In this document: positions 24,098 through 32,196 of the stretch, piece by piece
Layout of the letters: each line of letters starts with the position of its first letter
Numbering within the stretch: the first letter of the stretch is position 1
Assembly: GCA_938010765.1 (NCBI GenBank)
Contig: CALLVX010000082.1
Span: forward strand, 1-48,015
Direction of reading: 5' to 3'
DNA: 48,015 nt
Source: an uncultured Flavobacteriaceae bacterium
GTDB lineage: Bacteria > Bacteroidota > Bacteroidia > Flavobacteriales > Flavobacteriaceae
The notes under the pieces: model-generated
What the model was told of the DNA's origin: nothing
What the model saw: only the letters and a program-made list of their open reading frames with translations
Databases searched by the model: none
Program-made: the position numbers and the translations under genes

Positions 24098-24625
24098 TCA
24101 AGCGTTTTTTGCATCAAAATTTTCATACCAATCACCACGTACTTTTAATACTTGGCGAATTACATCCCGCACGCATTGTTCCCCGCCATTTCTATGGGAA
24201 ATGTACGTACAGACCTCTTTCACCTCAGGTGCCGCATCTTGCGGGCAGGTGGGCAAGCCAACTAATTTTAAAGGAGCAATATCGGGCAGGTCATCCCCCA
24301 TATAAAGTACATTTTTTAGTGCGATATTGTTGGTGCTTAAAAACTCATTCAGGGGCTGAACCTTTTGGAACGCCCCTAGATAGATAGATTGCACACCCAA
24401 ACCGCTAAAGCGTTTCCGTACTCCCTCATTGGTACCTCCTGAAATGATACATGCTTTATAGCCTTTGTCAAGGGCAATTTTAAGGGCATAGCCATCTTTT
24501 ACGTTCATTGTACGAAGCATTTCACCTTCAGTATCTACAAAAAGGGAGCCGTTGGTAAAGACCCCATCAACATCAAAAACAAAGGTAGTGATGTCCTTCA
24601 ATAATTCTTTATAGCTTTTTTCCAT
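24098..24625 (-). CDS. kdsC: KDO-8-phosphate phosphatase-like HAD hydrolase
   Basis: This 175-residue HAD-superfamily phosphatase of the C0-capless, tetrameric type shows FVFDVDGVFTNGSLF (motif I, DxDG), CIISGGTNEGVRKRF (motif II and substrate loop) and VLYMGDDLPDIAPL (motif IV). Spacing and length match KdsC, which releases phosphate from KDO-8-phosphate in lipopolysaccharide synthesis. The closely related phosphatases acting on other sugar acids cannot be excluded. It overlaps neither neighbour: 7 bp after the DUF2520 gene and 4 bp before maf. Confidence 0.8.
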   Translation of the reverse strand: MEKSYKELLKDITTFVFDVDGVFTNGSLFVDTEGEMLRTMNVKDGYALKIALDKGYKACIISGGTNEGVRKRFSGLGVQSIYLGAFQKVQPLNEFLSTNNIALKNVLYMGDDLPDIAPLKLVGLPTCPQDAAPEVKEVCTYISHRNGGEQCVRDVIRQVLKVRGDWYENFDAKNA

Positions 24626-24632
24626 GGTTATT

Positions 24633-25391
24633 TTATTTTTGATACATATTGGTTATAGTTTTACTTAATAAAGTATAAATATCTTTCTCAGCCTTCCCTT
24701 TCAATAGTTCTATATGCTGGGCCTGTGTTCCCAAATCTCCACGTTTGGCAGGTCCTGTTTGCATTTCGTAAGGCGATGCTTCTGCAACCTTTGCAGCGGT
24801 TTCCGAAATTAAAGGATTTAAAATGGAAAACGGAACTTGATGATCCGCGCAAACCGTATGGGCGATATGATACAAATGATTGGTGAAATTATTTGCAAAA
24901 ACAGCCGCTAGGTGAAGGCTTTTGCGCTGTACTGAATTTATAATGTGCTTTTGTTCCGATACAGAGACCGCCAATTGGGATAAGATCGAAAGACTCTTTT
25001 CATTGTTGGCCTCAATACAGATAGGAACAGACTTGAAATTTACCGAACGGTCTTTAGTAAGGGTCTGTAAAGGATAAAAGACTCCATGATGGGTATGTTT
25101 AGAAAGCACCTGCATAGGAACACTTCCCGATGTGTGTACGACCAATCCTTTCAGATCTATCAACGATTCTGAGACCTCAAAAATATGATCATCGCTAATT
25201 GCGATAATATATACGTCTGCTTTCGCTATTGCCGCCCTTTTTTGCATCAAGGAGGCGGTTTTGCCAAAATATGTCAACGCTTCTTTATTACGACCAAGAA
25301 CCTGTGCAATCCTAACTTCATTACAAAGGGAAAAAACACGGAACAAATGCCAGGCAATATTTCCGGTGCCGATGATGGTTGTGGTTATCAT
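24633..25391 (-). CDS. Rossmann-like / DUF2520 domain protein
   Basis: The 252-residue protein has an N-terminal NAD(P)-binding Rossmann domain (TTIIGTGNIAWHLFRVF, GTGNIA motif) and a C-terminal all-helical DUF2520 domain, similar in layout to the 6-phosphogluconate dehydrogenase C-terminal fold. Family members resemble ketopantoate reductase or pyrroline-5-carboxylate reductase but have no assigned reaction. It starts 17 bp after the Crp/Fnr gene and runs into kdsC, maf and further genes. Confidence 0.87.
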   Translation of the reverse strand: MITTTIIGTGNIAWHLFRVFSLCNEVRIAQVLGRNKEALTYFGKTASLMQKRAAIAKADVYIIAISDDHIFEVSESLIDLKGLVVHTSGSVPMQVLSKHTHHGVFYPLQTLTKDRSVNFKSVPICIEANNEKSLSILSQLAVSVSEQKHIINSVQRKSLHLAAVFANNFTNHLYHIAHTVCADHQVPFSILNPLISETAAKVAEASPYEMQTGPAKRGDLGTQAQHIELLKGKAEKDIYTLLSKTITNMYQK

Positions 25392-25407
25392 ATCGCGAAA
25401 GTAGGAA

Positions 25408-25992
25408 TTACAAGATTATTTTATGGTTTTCGAGTTGTAGCTTTTTTTTCGATTCAAGCTTTTTAGTTGCTCGTATAACCGTTTCAACACGAAGTCCCGT
25501 TAATTCGGCAATTTGCTGTCGGGTAATCGGTACAGTGTACTTTAGTTCGTTTTGCTGTTTTTTAAGGTAATTCAAAAGTGTAAGAATTCGATGTTCCGAG
25601 GGGTACACAGAAACCTCTTTTCCAATCATCGCTTTATATGCAAGACGTTTGGAAAGTAAACTTGTAAACTGTAAATGCACTTCTGGATTGGTTATCAATA
25701 GTTCCAAAAAATCTTTTTTGAGAAGTCGCAAAAGAATTGTCTTCTTCGTTGCCATCGCCGTGGCGGGGTAGGGGAAATCATCAAATAGAGGAGGCTCTCC
25801 AAAACTTTTTCCGTCTTCAAAAATACCTTGAACAAATTCTTTCCCTTCATCGGTAAGGTTATACATTTTTACAGCACCTAATATGATCTGATAATAATAG
25901 GCGGCCCGCCTTCCTTCGTTGAATAGCACTTCGTTCTTTTCGAGCGTAATCGTTTGAGCACCGAATTTAGTAAGGAGGTTTTCAGATATCAT
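25408..25992 (-). CDS. Crp/Fnr family transcription regulator
   Basis: This 194-residue regulator has an N-terminal cyclic-nucleotide-binding-like beta-roll (EVLFNEGRRAAYYYQIILGA) and a C-terminal winged helix. The recognition region is TRQQIAELTGLRVETVIRAT (about 154-173), matching the Crp/Fnr HTH. No N-terminal four-Cys iron-sulfur motif is present, so it is not a classical Fnr. It may respond to heme, NO or another ligand; the divergent neighbour is a truncated hemoglobin. A perfect palindrome (26000-26015) lies between them, 8 bp upstream of this start codon, which suggests autoregulation. Confidence 0.9.
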   Translation of the reverse strand: MISENLLTKFGAQTITLEKNEVLFNEGRRAAYYYQIILGAVKMYNLTDEGKEFVQGIFEDGKSFGEPPLFDDFPYPATAMATKKTILLRLLKKDFLELLITNPEVHLQFTSLLSKRLAYKAMIGKEVSVYPSEHRILTLLNYLKKQQNELKYTVPITRQQIAELTGLRVETVIRATKKLESKKKLQLENHKIIL

Positions 25993-25999
25993 AAGGCTA

Positions 26000-26015
26000 T
26001 ATGATTGAAATCATA
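26000..26015. promoter_or_regulatory. Crp/Fnr-type palindromic operator
   Basis: TATGATTGAAATCATA is a perfect 7+7 inverted repeat with a 2-bp centre. Its inner part TGAT-N4-ATCA follows the TTGAT-N4-ATCAA pattern of Crp/Fnr sites. Its centre lies about 43 bp upstream of the start expected from the -7 element TAATTTTG at 26038-26045, the class II activator position. Confidence 0.75.
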
Positions 26016-26037
26016 AATATGGGGCATAAGCTCGCAC

Positions 26038-26045
26038 TAATTTTG
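26038..26045 (+). promoter_or_regulatory. -7 element for the membrane protein-globin unit
   Basis: TAATTTTG matches TAnnTTTG and lies 25 bp before the start codon at 26071. There is no TTG at the -33 distance; the palindrome at 26000-26015 lies just upstream, which fits an activator-dependent promoter. Confidence 0.6.
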
Positions 26046-26070
26046 TTTTGAACATTAAAAGTACAAAGCT

Positions 26071-26349
26071 ATGAACGTTTTCAACAGTTTATCTCGCAGT
26101 TTTACTTCGTCTTATATGATGATGATTCCACTTTCTATTATTTTTCAAAGTTGTTTGGGCTCGATTGCCGCTTTATATATTTTGAAGCAGGGCAACCCTT
26201 TCTTATTGGTGCAATTAGGAGTCTGTATTACTGTAACAATGGTTTATAATGCCTCTATATTGGCTCAAATGAAAACCACCTTGGTATTTAAACTCTTGCT
26301 CTTAAGCATTGTAGTGAACCTGTTTCTCTTGCTCATACAGGTATTTTAG
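26071..26349 (+). CDS. small three-span membrane protein
   Basis: I do not recognise a named family. The 92 residues hold about three hydrophobic stretches: residues 15-36 (YMMMIPLSIIFQSCLGSIAA), 45-65 (LLVQLGVCITVTMVYNASIL) and 72-91 (VFKLLLLSIVVNLFLLLIQV). There are two Cys residues and few charges. It is the first gene in a unit with a truncated hemoglobin, 22 bp downstream, and is divergent from a Crp/Fnr regulator. I infer a link with oxygen or nitrogen-oxide metabolism; a role as membrane partner of the globin is possible but unproven. Confidence 0.7.
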   Translation: MNVFNSLSRSFTSSYMMMIPLSIIFQSCLGSIAALYILKQGNPFLLVQLGVCITVTMVYNASILAQMKTTLVFKLLLLSIVVNLFLLLIQVF

Positions 26350-26371
26350 GTTTAAAAATTGAATATCTTTA

Positions 26372-26770
26372 ATGACCGAGATGAAGCAAAAAGAAATTGA
26401 AGACAGAGACGACGTTTATCAACTTGTTGATGAATTTTATATCAAAATCAGAGCCGATGATCTACTCGGGCCTATTTTTGAAACCCATATAGACGATTGG
26501 CCGAAACACTTAGATCGCCTCACTGATTTTTGGGAGACTAATTTGTTTTTTGTACGTAAGTTTAAAGGAAACCCCATGCTGAAGCACCAATTGGTCGATG
26601 CGGTCAGCGGACATACAATCAACGAACATCATTTTGGAAGATGGCTCAACCTATGGTTTTCAACGGTAGATGGCCTTTTTAAAGGGGAAAAGGCCACCAT
26701 AGCAAAAAATCGCGCCCGTAATATGGGTACTTTTTTTCATGTAAGTATGTTCCAAGCAAGGAAACGCTAA
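26372..26770 (+). CDS. group III truncated hemoglobin
   Basis: This 132-residue globin belongs to the short 2-on-2 type. Segments typical of group III are DVYQLVDEFYIKIRADDLLGPIF (A/B helix), DDWPKHLDRLTDFWETNLFF (with the conserved W and distal-side F) and HTINEHHFGRWLNLWF (G helix). His residues in KHQLVDAVSGHT could include the proximal ligand. Group III globins, best studied in Campylobacter, bind O2 and NO and are tied to nitrosative stress. Start at 26372; an in-frame ATG at 26381 is an alternative. Confidence 0.9.
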   Translation: MTEMKQKEIEDRDDVYQLVDEFYIKIRADDLLGPIFETHIDDWPKHLDRLTDFWETNLFFVRKFKGNPMLKHQLVDAVSGHTINEHHFGRWLNLWFSTVDGLFKGEKATIAKNRARNMGTFFHVSMFQARKR

Positions 26771-26804
26771 ATATTAAATACAACCCAAGGCCGAGCGTAC
26801 TGGT

Positions 26805-27182
26805 TTATGCGCAGGAAACGGTGACATCGTGACGGTGGCTGCTATCCCTGGAAGATGCTACCCGAACCGTTTTTTGCCCCTTCAAAGTGTTAAAGTTTGC
26901 AGCGGTTAAAGTGATTCTATGGTTGTGGCCAGGACTTCCTTGTATCGAATAACTTTTTTCGGTACCTGCGTCAATACCTGCTTTTGATACTATCAAGGTA
27001 TGTCCATGATTGCTTGTAATCGCTGTAGCATTTGCCCCGTTATCAAGACAATCTGCCTGATCGGGGTCAAGGTCAGGGTCTCCGTTGGCGGTATCATCGT
27101 TCGAGCAACCAATAAGGGATATGACCGGTAAGGAAACTAGAAAGACACCTGCCGTTTTCTGTAAAAATCTTTTTCTGTTCAT
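26805..27182 (-). CDS. His-rich lipoprotein, possibly metal binding
   Basis: This 125-residue protein starts NRKRFLQKTAGVFLVSLPVI with lipobox LIGC (Cys26). The n-region RKRFLQK is near a Tat motif but lacks an exact twin Arg. After an Asp/Gly/Asn-rich spacer (DDTANGDPDLDPDQAD) the C-terminal 75 residues carry His pairs in NHGHT, GHNHRIT and SSHRHDVTV plus Cys45 and Cys124. Such spacing suits binding of copper or zinc. I do not recognise a named family. It is convergent with the globin gene and has about 200 bp upstream before ccsBA. Confidence 0.65.
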   Translation of the reverse strand: MNRKRFLQKTAGVFLVSLPVISLIGCSNDDTANGDPDLDPDQADCLDNGANATAITSNHGHTLIVSKAGIDAGTEKSYSIQGSPGHNHRITLTAANFNTLKGQKTVRVASSRDSSHRHDVTVSCA

Positions 27183-27325
27183 TGCGGTTTATTTTGGTTA
27201 TTATGTAGTAGTTATCCCTTAATTAATCGTATTTGGGACTAAAACCTTTCAATAACCTCTGTTTACTATTTCAGACCACAGTTTTCGTGCTGAATTAAAT
27301 AGAAATTTTATGTCGTACTATGCGC

Positions 27326-27355
27326 TTGAAAAACCACAAAAAGGCCGTAATTTTG
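27326..27355 (+). promoter_or_regulatory. promoter of the heme exporter gene
   Basis: TTG (27326-27328), a 19-bp spacer and TAATTTTG (27348-27355) form a full Bacteroidota promoter 26 bp before the ATG at 27382. Confidence 0.7.
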
Positions 27356-27381
27356 CTTGCTGAAAATCAAAGGCTAGCGAA

Positions 27382-30300
27382 ATGACAGAACTGCTTAAGA
27401 AAATCTTCTTTTCCACTCGTTTAATGGCTGTTTTGTTTTTGGTTTTTGGAACTGCAATGGCCTTTGGCACCTTCATAGAAAGCAAGTACAGCACTGAAAC
27501 AGCGCGCATATGGATTTATAACACTACTTGGTTCGAGGCGATCATGGTTTTTTTTGTTATTAATTTCATTGGCAATATCTTCAAATATCGCTTGCTTCGA
27601 TGGGAGAAATGGCCTGTGTTAACCCTGCACCTTTCCTGGGTGATAATTATAGTGGGCGCTTTTATTACGCGATATATGAGCTACGAGGGCATGATGCCCA
27701 TTCGAGAAGGAAATTCTGAAAAGGTATTCTATTCCGACAAGACGTATCTTACGGCCTATGTAGATGGAGAAATTGAAGGCGAGCCAAAACGCAAGATTCT
27801 TCAGGAAGATATTATTGTAACGCCTGAAGCTTTGAAATCAAGTCTTCCGTGGCGTGATGATTACGATGGAAAACCATTTTCCATTTCTTATGTAGATTTC
27901 ATAAAAGGGGCCGAAGAAGGCCTTATCCCAGATGAGAACGGACAAGCTTTTTTGAAAATCGTTGAAGCAGGGGAAGGCCAACGCCATGATCATTATCTGG
28001 AAGACGGAAAAGTAGCAAGCATCCATAACGTTTTGTTCGCGTTAAATCAACCTACGAACGGTGCAATCAACATTTTTACAACCGATAGCACCTATCGAAT
28101 AAAATCCCCATTTGAAGGAAATTTCATGAGGATGGCCGATCAATTTCAGGGTACAGTACTAAAAGATAGCTTGCAACAATTGCAGCTGCGTTCATTGTAC
28201 ACAACCGCGGGCTTGCAATTTGTAATTCCAGACCCCTTAACAAAGGGAGTTTATGGAGTGGTACCATTACCAAAAGATCGGGTGACCAAAGAATCTGCCG
28301 ATGCACTCGTTGTAGAAATTTCCGCGAACGGAGAAACAAAGAAACAAACCTTGTTAGGAGGAAAGGGTAGGGGCGATTTTACCGATAAATTCACGGTGGG
28401 CGGACTCGATTTTAGGATGAGTTACGGTTCTAAGGTATATGAATTACCTTTTAGTATTAAGTTAAACGACTTCATCGCTGAAAAATACCCTGGCACCGAA
28501 AAAGGCTATGCTTCTTTTATGAGCAAGATTACCGTGGAAGACGAACGTCCTTTTGATTATGATATCTTCATGAACCATGTACTAGATCATCACGGATACC
28601 GTTTTTTTCAATCTAGTTTTCACCCCGATGAAAAAGGAACCATCTTATCGGTGAATCACGACCAATGGGGTACTTGGATTACCTATTTGGGGTACTTTCT
28701 TTTGTATATAGGTCTTATGGGAATTATGTTCTTTGGCAAGACGCGTTTTAAAGAGCTCTCCCATGCCTTAGAAAAATTAAGTAAAAAGAAAAAAACCATT
28801 ACCACCTTGCTATTATTCGCTTTGGTATCTATTGCAAATGGGCAAGAACATGACCCAAACGATGGGCATGATCATCAAACAACAACAGGCGAAGCTCCCA
28901 GCGATATTCAAATTGACTCCTTGCTAATAGCTACCATGGTCTCTGAAGAACATGCCGAAAAGTTTGGAAAACTAGTGATTCAAGATGAAGGCGGGCGAAT
29001 GAAACCCATCAATACGTTTTCTTCCGAATTATTACGGAAACTAAGCCTGAAGGACAAGTTTAAGGGGATGGATTCGGATCAAGTGTTCTTATCTATGATG
29101 GCCAACCCTGCATTATGGTACAACGCCGAGTTTATCGCGATCGATAAAAAAGGAAAGAACGATAGCATCCGAAAGATTATCGGCGTACCTGCAGGTCAAC
29201 GGTACGTAAGGGCATTAGATTTCTTCGATGAACAAGGGAAATACAAATTAGAACCTTTTTTAAGAGAAGCAACAGCGACCAATAATCCCAATAAATTTCA
29301 GCAAGATTATAAAGATGCAAACATTCGTTTAAGCCTTTTGGATCAGGCTTTGCAGGGGAGTATTGTTAAAATATTCCCTCTTTTGAACGACGAAAATAAT
29401 AAATGGATATCCGCCTTGGAATACCGAGGCGGACAATACCAGATTCCTGATTCACTCTATGGTAATTTCGTAAAGAATGCGATTCCTTACTATTTGATGT
29501 CACTTCAAAAAGCGCAACAGACCGGCAACTATGAAGAAGCCGATAAACTATTAGAGGCATTCAAACAAAATCAAAAAAATCACGGAAGCGAAGTACTTCC
29601 TTCGAATCAAAAAATAGAGACCGAGCTTGTGTACAATAAGCTCAACATCTTTGGACAACTTTGGCGCCTGTATCCTGTAATAGGATTGTTGATGTTCTTT
29701 GTTTTGGTATTCCAGATTTTTAAAGACCGTTCAATTTGGAGGGTCGCAGTCTACTTCTTTAAGGGTACCATCATTGTACTTTTTTTATGGCATACCGCAG
29801 GGCTTGTTTTACGGTGGTATATCTCTGGGCATGCCCCTTGGAGTAATGCTTATGAGAGTATTTTATATGTTTCGTGGGCTACTATGGGAATGGGGCTCGC
29901 TTTTGGAAAAAAGAGTAATTTAACGATAGCTGCGTCTGCCTTTGTAGCAGGGATGCTCTTATGGATCGCCCATCAAAACTGGGTGGATCCTTCAATTGGA
30001 AATTTGGTACCCGTATTGGATAGCTATTGGCTCATGATACATGTGGCGGTAATCGTAGGTAGTTATGGCCCGTTGACCGTGGGAATGATACTTGGTCTGG
30101 TTGCGCTGCTATTGATGTTGATGACGACCAAAAAGAACAAGGCTCGAATGGAACTAAGTTTAAAAGAATTGACCATTATCAATGAAATTACGTTGACTGT
30201 TGGGTTGATTATGCTAACTATTGGGAATTTTCTCGGAGGACAATGGGCAAACGAAAGTTGGGGACGCTACTGGGGTTGGGACCCCAAAGAGACTTGGGCT

Positions 30301-30573
30301 TTGATTTCGATAATGGTATATGCGTTTGTTATCCATACCCGATTGGTGCCGGGGCTCCGTGGTAAATGGACCTTCAATTTTCTAAGTGTGGTAGCCTTCG
30401 GAAGTATTATGATGACGTATTTTGGAGTAAACTATTACCTGGTTGGCCTGCATAGTTATGGGCAGAGCGGGGCAGCCGCGATTACCCCGGATTATGTTTG
30501 GTACATTGCGCTGGTAGTAGGTATTTTAGGTGCATTAAGCTTCTGGCGCTATAAGGTCAATTATGTTAAATAA
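27382..30573 (+). CDS. fused cytochrome c biogenesis protein (ResB/CcsB plus CcsA)
   Basis: System II machinery exports heme and attaches it to CxxCH apocytochromes outside the membrane. This 1063-residue fusion has ResB-like spans near the N-terminus (about 10-105), a long periplasmic region, and ResB-type TM at about 433-450. The C-terminal CcsA part has multiple spans (from about residue 765) and the WWD-type motif WGRYWGWDPKETWALI near residue 960. In the middle (about 475-495) is a signal-peptide-like stretch KTITTLLLFALVSIANGQ followed by a His-rich HDPNDGHDHQ. It is the only gene of its unit and has its own promoter. Confidence 0.93.
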   Translation: MTELLKKIFFSTRLMAVLFLVFGTAMAFGTFIESKYSTETARIWIYNTTWFEAIMVFFVINFIGNIFKYRLLRWEKWPVLTLHLSWVIIIVGAFITRYMSYEGMMPIREGNSEKVFYSDKTYLTAYVDGEIEGEPKRKILQEDIIVTPEALKSSLPWRDDYDGKPFSISYVDFIKGAEEGLIPDENGQAFLKIVEAGEGQRHDHYLEDGKVASIHNVLFALNQPTNGAINIFTTDSTYRIKSPFEGNFMRMADQFQGTVLKDSLQQLQLRSLYTTAGLQFVIPDPLTKGVYGVVPLPKDRVTKESADALVVEISANGETKKQTLLGGKGRGDFTDKFTVGGLDFRMSYGSKVYELPFSIKLNDFIAEKYPGTEKGYASFMSKITVEDERPFDYDIFMNHVLDHHGYRFFQSSFHPDEKGTILSVNHDQWGTWITYLGYFLLYIGLMGIMFFGKTRFKELSHALEKLSKKKKTITTLLLFALVSIANGQEHDPNDGHDHQTTTGEAPSDIQIDSLLIATMVSEEHAEKFGKLVIQDEGGRMKPINTFSSELLRKLSLKDKFKGMDSDQVFLSMMANPALWYNAEFIAIDKKGKNDSIRKIIGVPAGQRYVRALDFFDEQGKYKLEPFLREATATNNPNKFQQDYKDANIRLSLLDQALQGSIVKIFPLLNDENNKWISALEYRGGQYQIPDSLYGNFVKNAIPYYLMSLQKAQQTGNYEEADKLLEAFKQNQKNHGSEVLPSNQKIETELVYNKLNIFGQLWRLYPVIGLLMFFVLVFQIFKDRSIWRVAVYFFKGTIIVLFLWHTAGLVLRWYISGHAPWSNAYESILYVSWATMGMGLAFGKKSNLTIAASAFVAGMLLWIAHQNWVDPSIGNLVPVLDSYWLMIHVAVIVGSYGPLTVGMILGLVALLLMLMTTKKNKARMELSLKELTIINEITLTVGLIMLTIGNFLGGQWANESWGRYWGWDPKETWALISIMVYAFVIHTRLVPGLRGKWTFNFLSVVAFGSIMMTYFGVNYYLVGLHSYGQSGAAAITPDYVWYIALVVGILGALSFWRYKVNYVK

Positions 30574-30744
30574 TCGAATTTTATCGATTGCCTTTGAATT
30601 AATTTTGCATCTTTGTTTCATCATGAAGTTATAAGAGTTATGTTTTTTATAAATGTCTTAGGGTTTCTTCCCAAGAAGTAATCGACCTCCTGTCGTACTT
30701 CTTTAGGCATTGCAATTTCTTCTTTCAACATAATTCTTTTTATA

Positions 30745-32157
30745 ATGACGAACAATCACAATACACTTACGTTTAAAAAACTGTTTCAATCTTTTATCAT
30801 TGCCGTAACTGGTAAAGAGACCGAATTCACTTCAGGAAGTATTCGCAAGGCGGTTTTTATGCTTTCTATCCCCATGATTTTGGAGATGATGATGGAGTCT
30901 ATTTTTGCCATTGTCGATATTGCCTATGTATCCCAGGTTAGTGTGAACGCCGTAGCGACGATTGGTCTTACCGAATCTGTAGTTACTTTGGTCTATGCCG
31001 TTGCCATTGGCTTAAGTATGGCCGCTACAGCGGTCGTAGCACGCAGAATTGGGGAAAAAGATGTTCCCGGTGCCCAGAAAGCGGCAGTGCAAGCAATCGC
31101 CCTTGGAACGGTCGTTTCAATTTTAGTAGGAACATTTGGCTTTATTTATGCCAAAGATATTCTTGCCCTAATGGGTGCTGAACCAGATTTAATTGCCGAA
31201 GGCTTTGGCTACACCAGGCTTCTGTTGGGAGGTAATATTACAATTCTATTGTTGTTCTTGATCAACGCGATCTTTAGGGGTGCGGGCGATGCTTCCATCG
31301 CAATGTGGGCGTTGGTGCTTTCCAATGGTCTGAACATTATCCTAGACCCTATTTTTATCTTTGGATGGGGTCCCATTCCGGAATATGGGGTAATGGGCGC
31401 TGCGATTGCTACGAACATTGGTAGGGGAACCGCTGTTTTGTTCCAATTGGCTGTATTGTTCTTTGGATGGAGTAGGATTAAAATCGGGTTCGCCGATTTG
31501 GTGTTGAATGTGAAGGTAATGGTCAATCTACTAAAAGTTTCTTCAGGTGGTATTGCTCAATTCCTGATAGGTACCTCAAGTTGGGTATTCTTAATGCGGA
31601 TCATGTCAGAGTTCGGGAGTGAGGTCCTTGCAGGCTATACCATCGCAATTCGGGTAATGCTGTTCACCTTAATGCCTTCTTGGGGTATGAGCAATGCCGC
31701 TGCTACCTTGGTGGGCCAGAATCTAGGGGCCTTAAAACCGGAAAGGGCCGAAATATCGGTCTGGAAAACCGGAAAATACAATGCGATTTTTATGGGATTG
31801 GTTTCTTTGGTATACCTCTTTTTTTCTTATGATATAGTAGGCTGGTTCAATGATGACCCTGTAGTAGTAGCCAATGGCGGACTTTGTTTACAGATCATCG
31901 CGGCGGGCTATATTTTCTATGCCTATGGCATGGTTGTTACCCAGGCTTTCAATGGGTCGGGAGATACGGGTACTCCAACAAAAATTAATTTACTGGCCTT
32001 TTGGTTATTTCAACTTCCGCTGGCATATTTAGTGGCCATTACCTTTGAGGCGGGCCCGGTGGGCGTTTTCGCGGCCATTACTTTGGCCGAGGTTCTTTTG
32101 GCCATAATCTCCATAGTATGGTTTAAGAAAGGGAATTGGAAAAGAGTGCAAGTATAA
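30745..32157 (+). CDS. MATE family efflux transporter
   Basis: This 470-residue membrane protein with about 12 hydrophobic spans and the two-fold MATE architecture uses Na+ or H+ gradients to export cationic drugs or metabolites. The N-terminal repeat opens RKAVFMLSIPMILEMMMESI and the second half begins around residue 250 with FLIGTSSWVFLMRIMSEFG. An extra 30-residue hydrophilic N-terminus precedes the first span. The substrate cannot be read. The 171 bp before it hold only a short unclear ORF on the opposite strand. Confidence 0.92.
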   Translation: MTNNHNTLTFKKLFQSFIIAVTGKETEFTSGSIRKAVFMLSIPMILEMMMESIFAIVDIAYVSQVSVNAVATIGLTESVVTLVYAVAIGLSMAATAVVARRIGEKDVPGAQKAAVQAIALGTVVSILVGTFGFIYAKDILALMGAEPDLIAEGFGYTRLLLGGNITILLLFLINAIFRGAGDASIAMWALVLSNGLNIILDPIFIFGWGPIPEYGVMGAAIATNIGRGTAVLFQLAVLFFGWSRIKIGFADLVLNVKVMVNLLKVSSGGIAQFLIGTSSWVFLMRIMSEFGSEVLAGYTIAIRVMLFTLMPSWGMSNAAATLVGQNLGALKPERAEISVWKTGKYNAIFMGLVSLVYLFFSYDIVGWFNDDPVVVANGGLCLQIIAAGYIFYAYGMVVTQAFNGSGDTGTPTKINLLAFWLFQLPLAYLVAITFEAGPVGVFAAITLAEVLLAIISIVWFKKGNWKRVQV

Positions 32158-32196
32158 CCGAATTTCGTAACTTTAATGTTCTCAAAAACGCGCAAT

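Noticed and set aside
23506-24138. Longer reading of Maf starting at 24138.
   Set aside because: It would overlap kdsC by 41 bp; the start at 24093 gives the usual Maf N-terminus.
27838-28339. Two minus-strand ORFs inside the heme exporter gene (27838-28026 and 28124-28339).
   Set aside because: Both are opposite conserved coding sequence and have no signal of their own.
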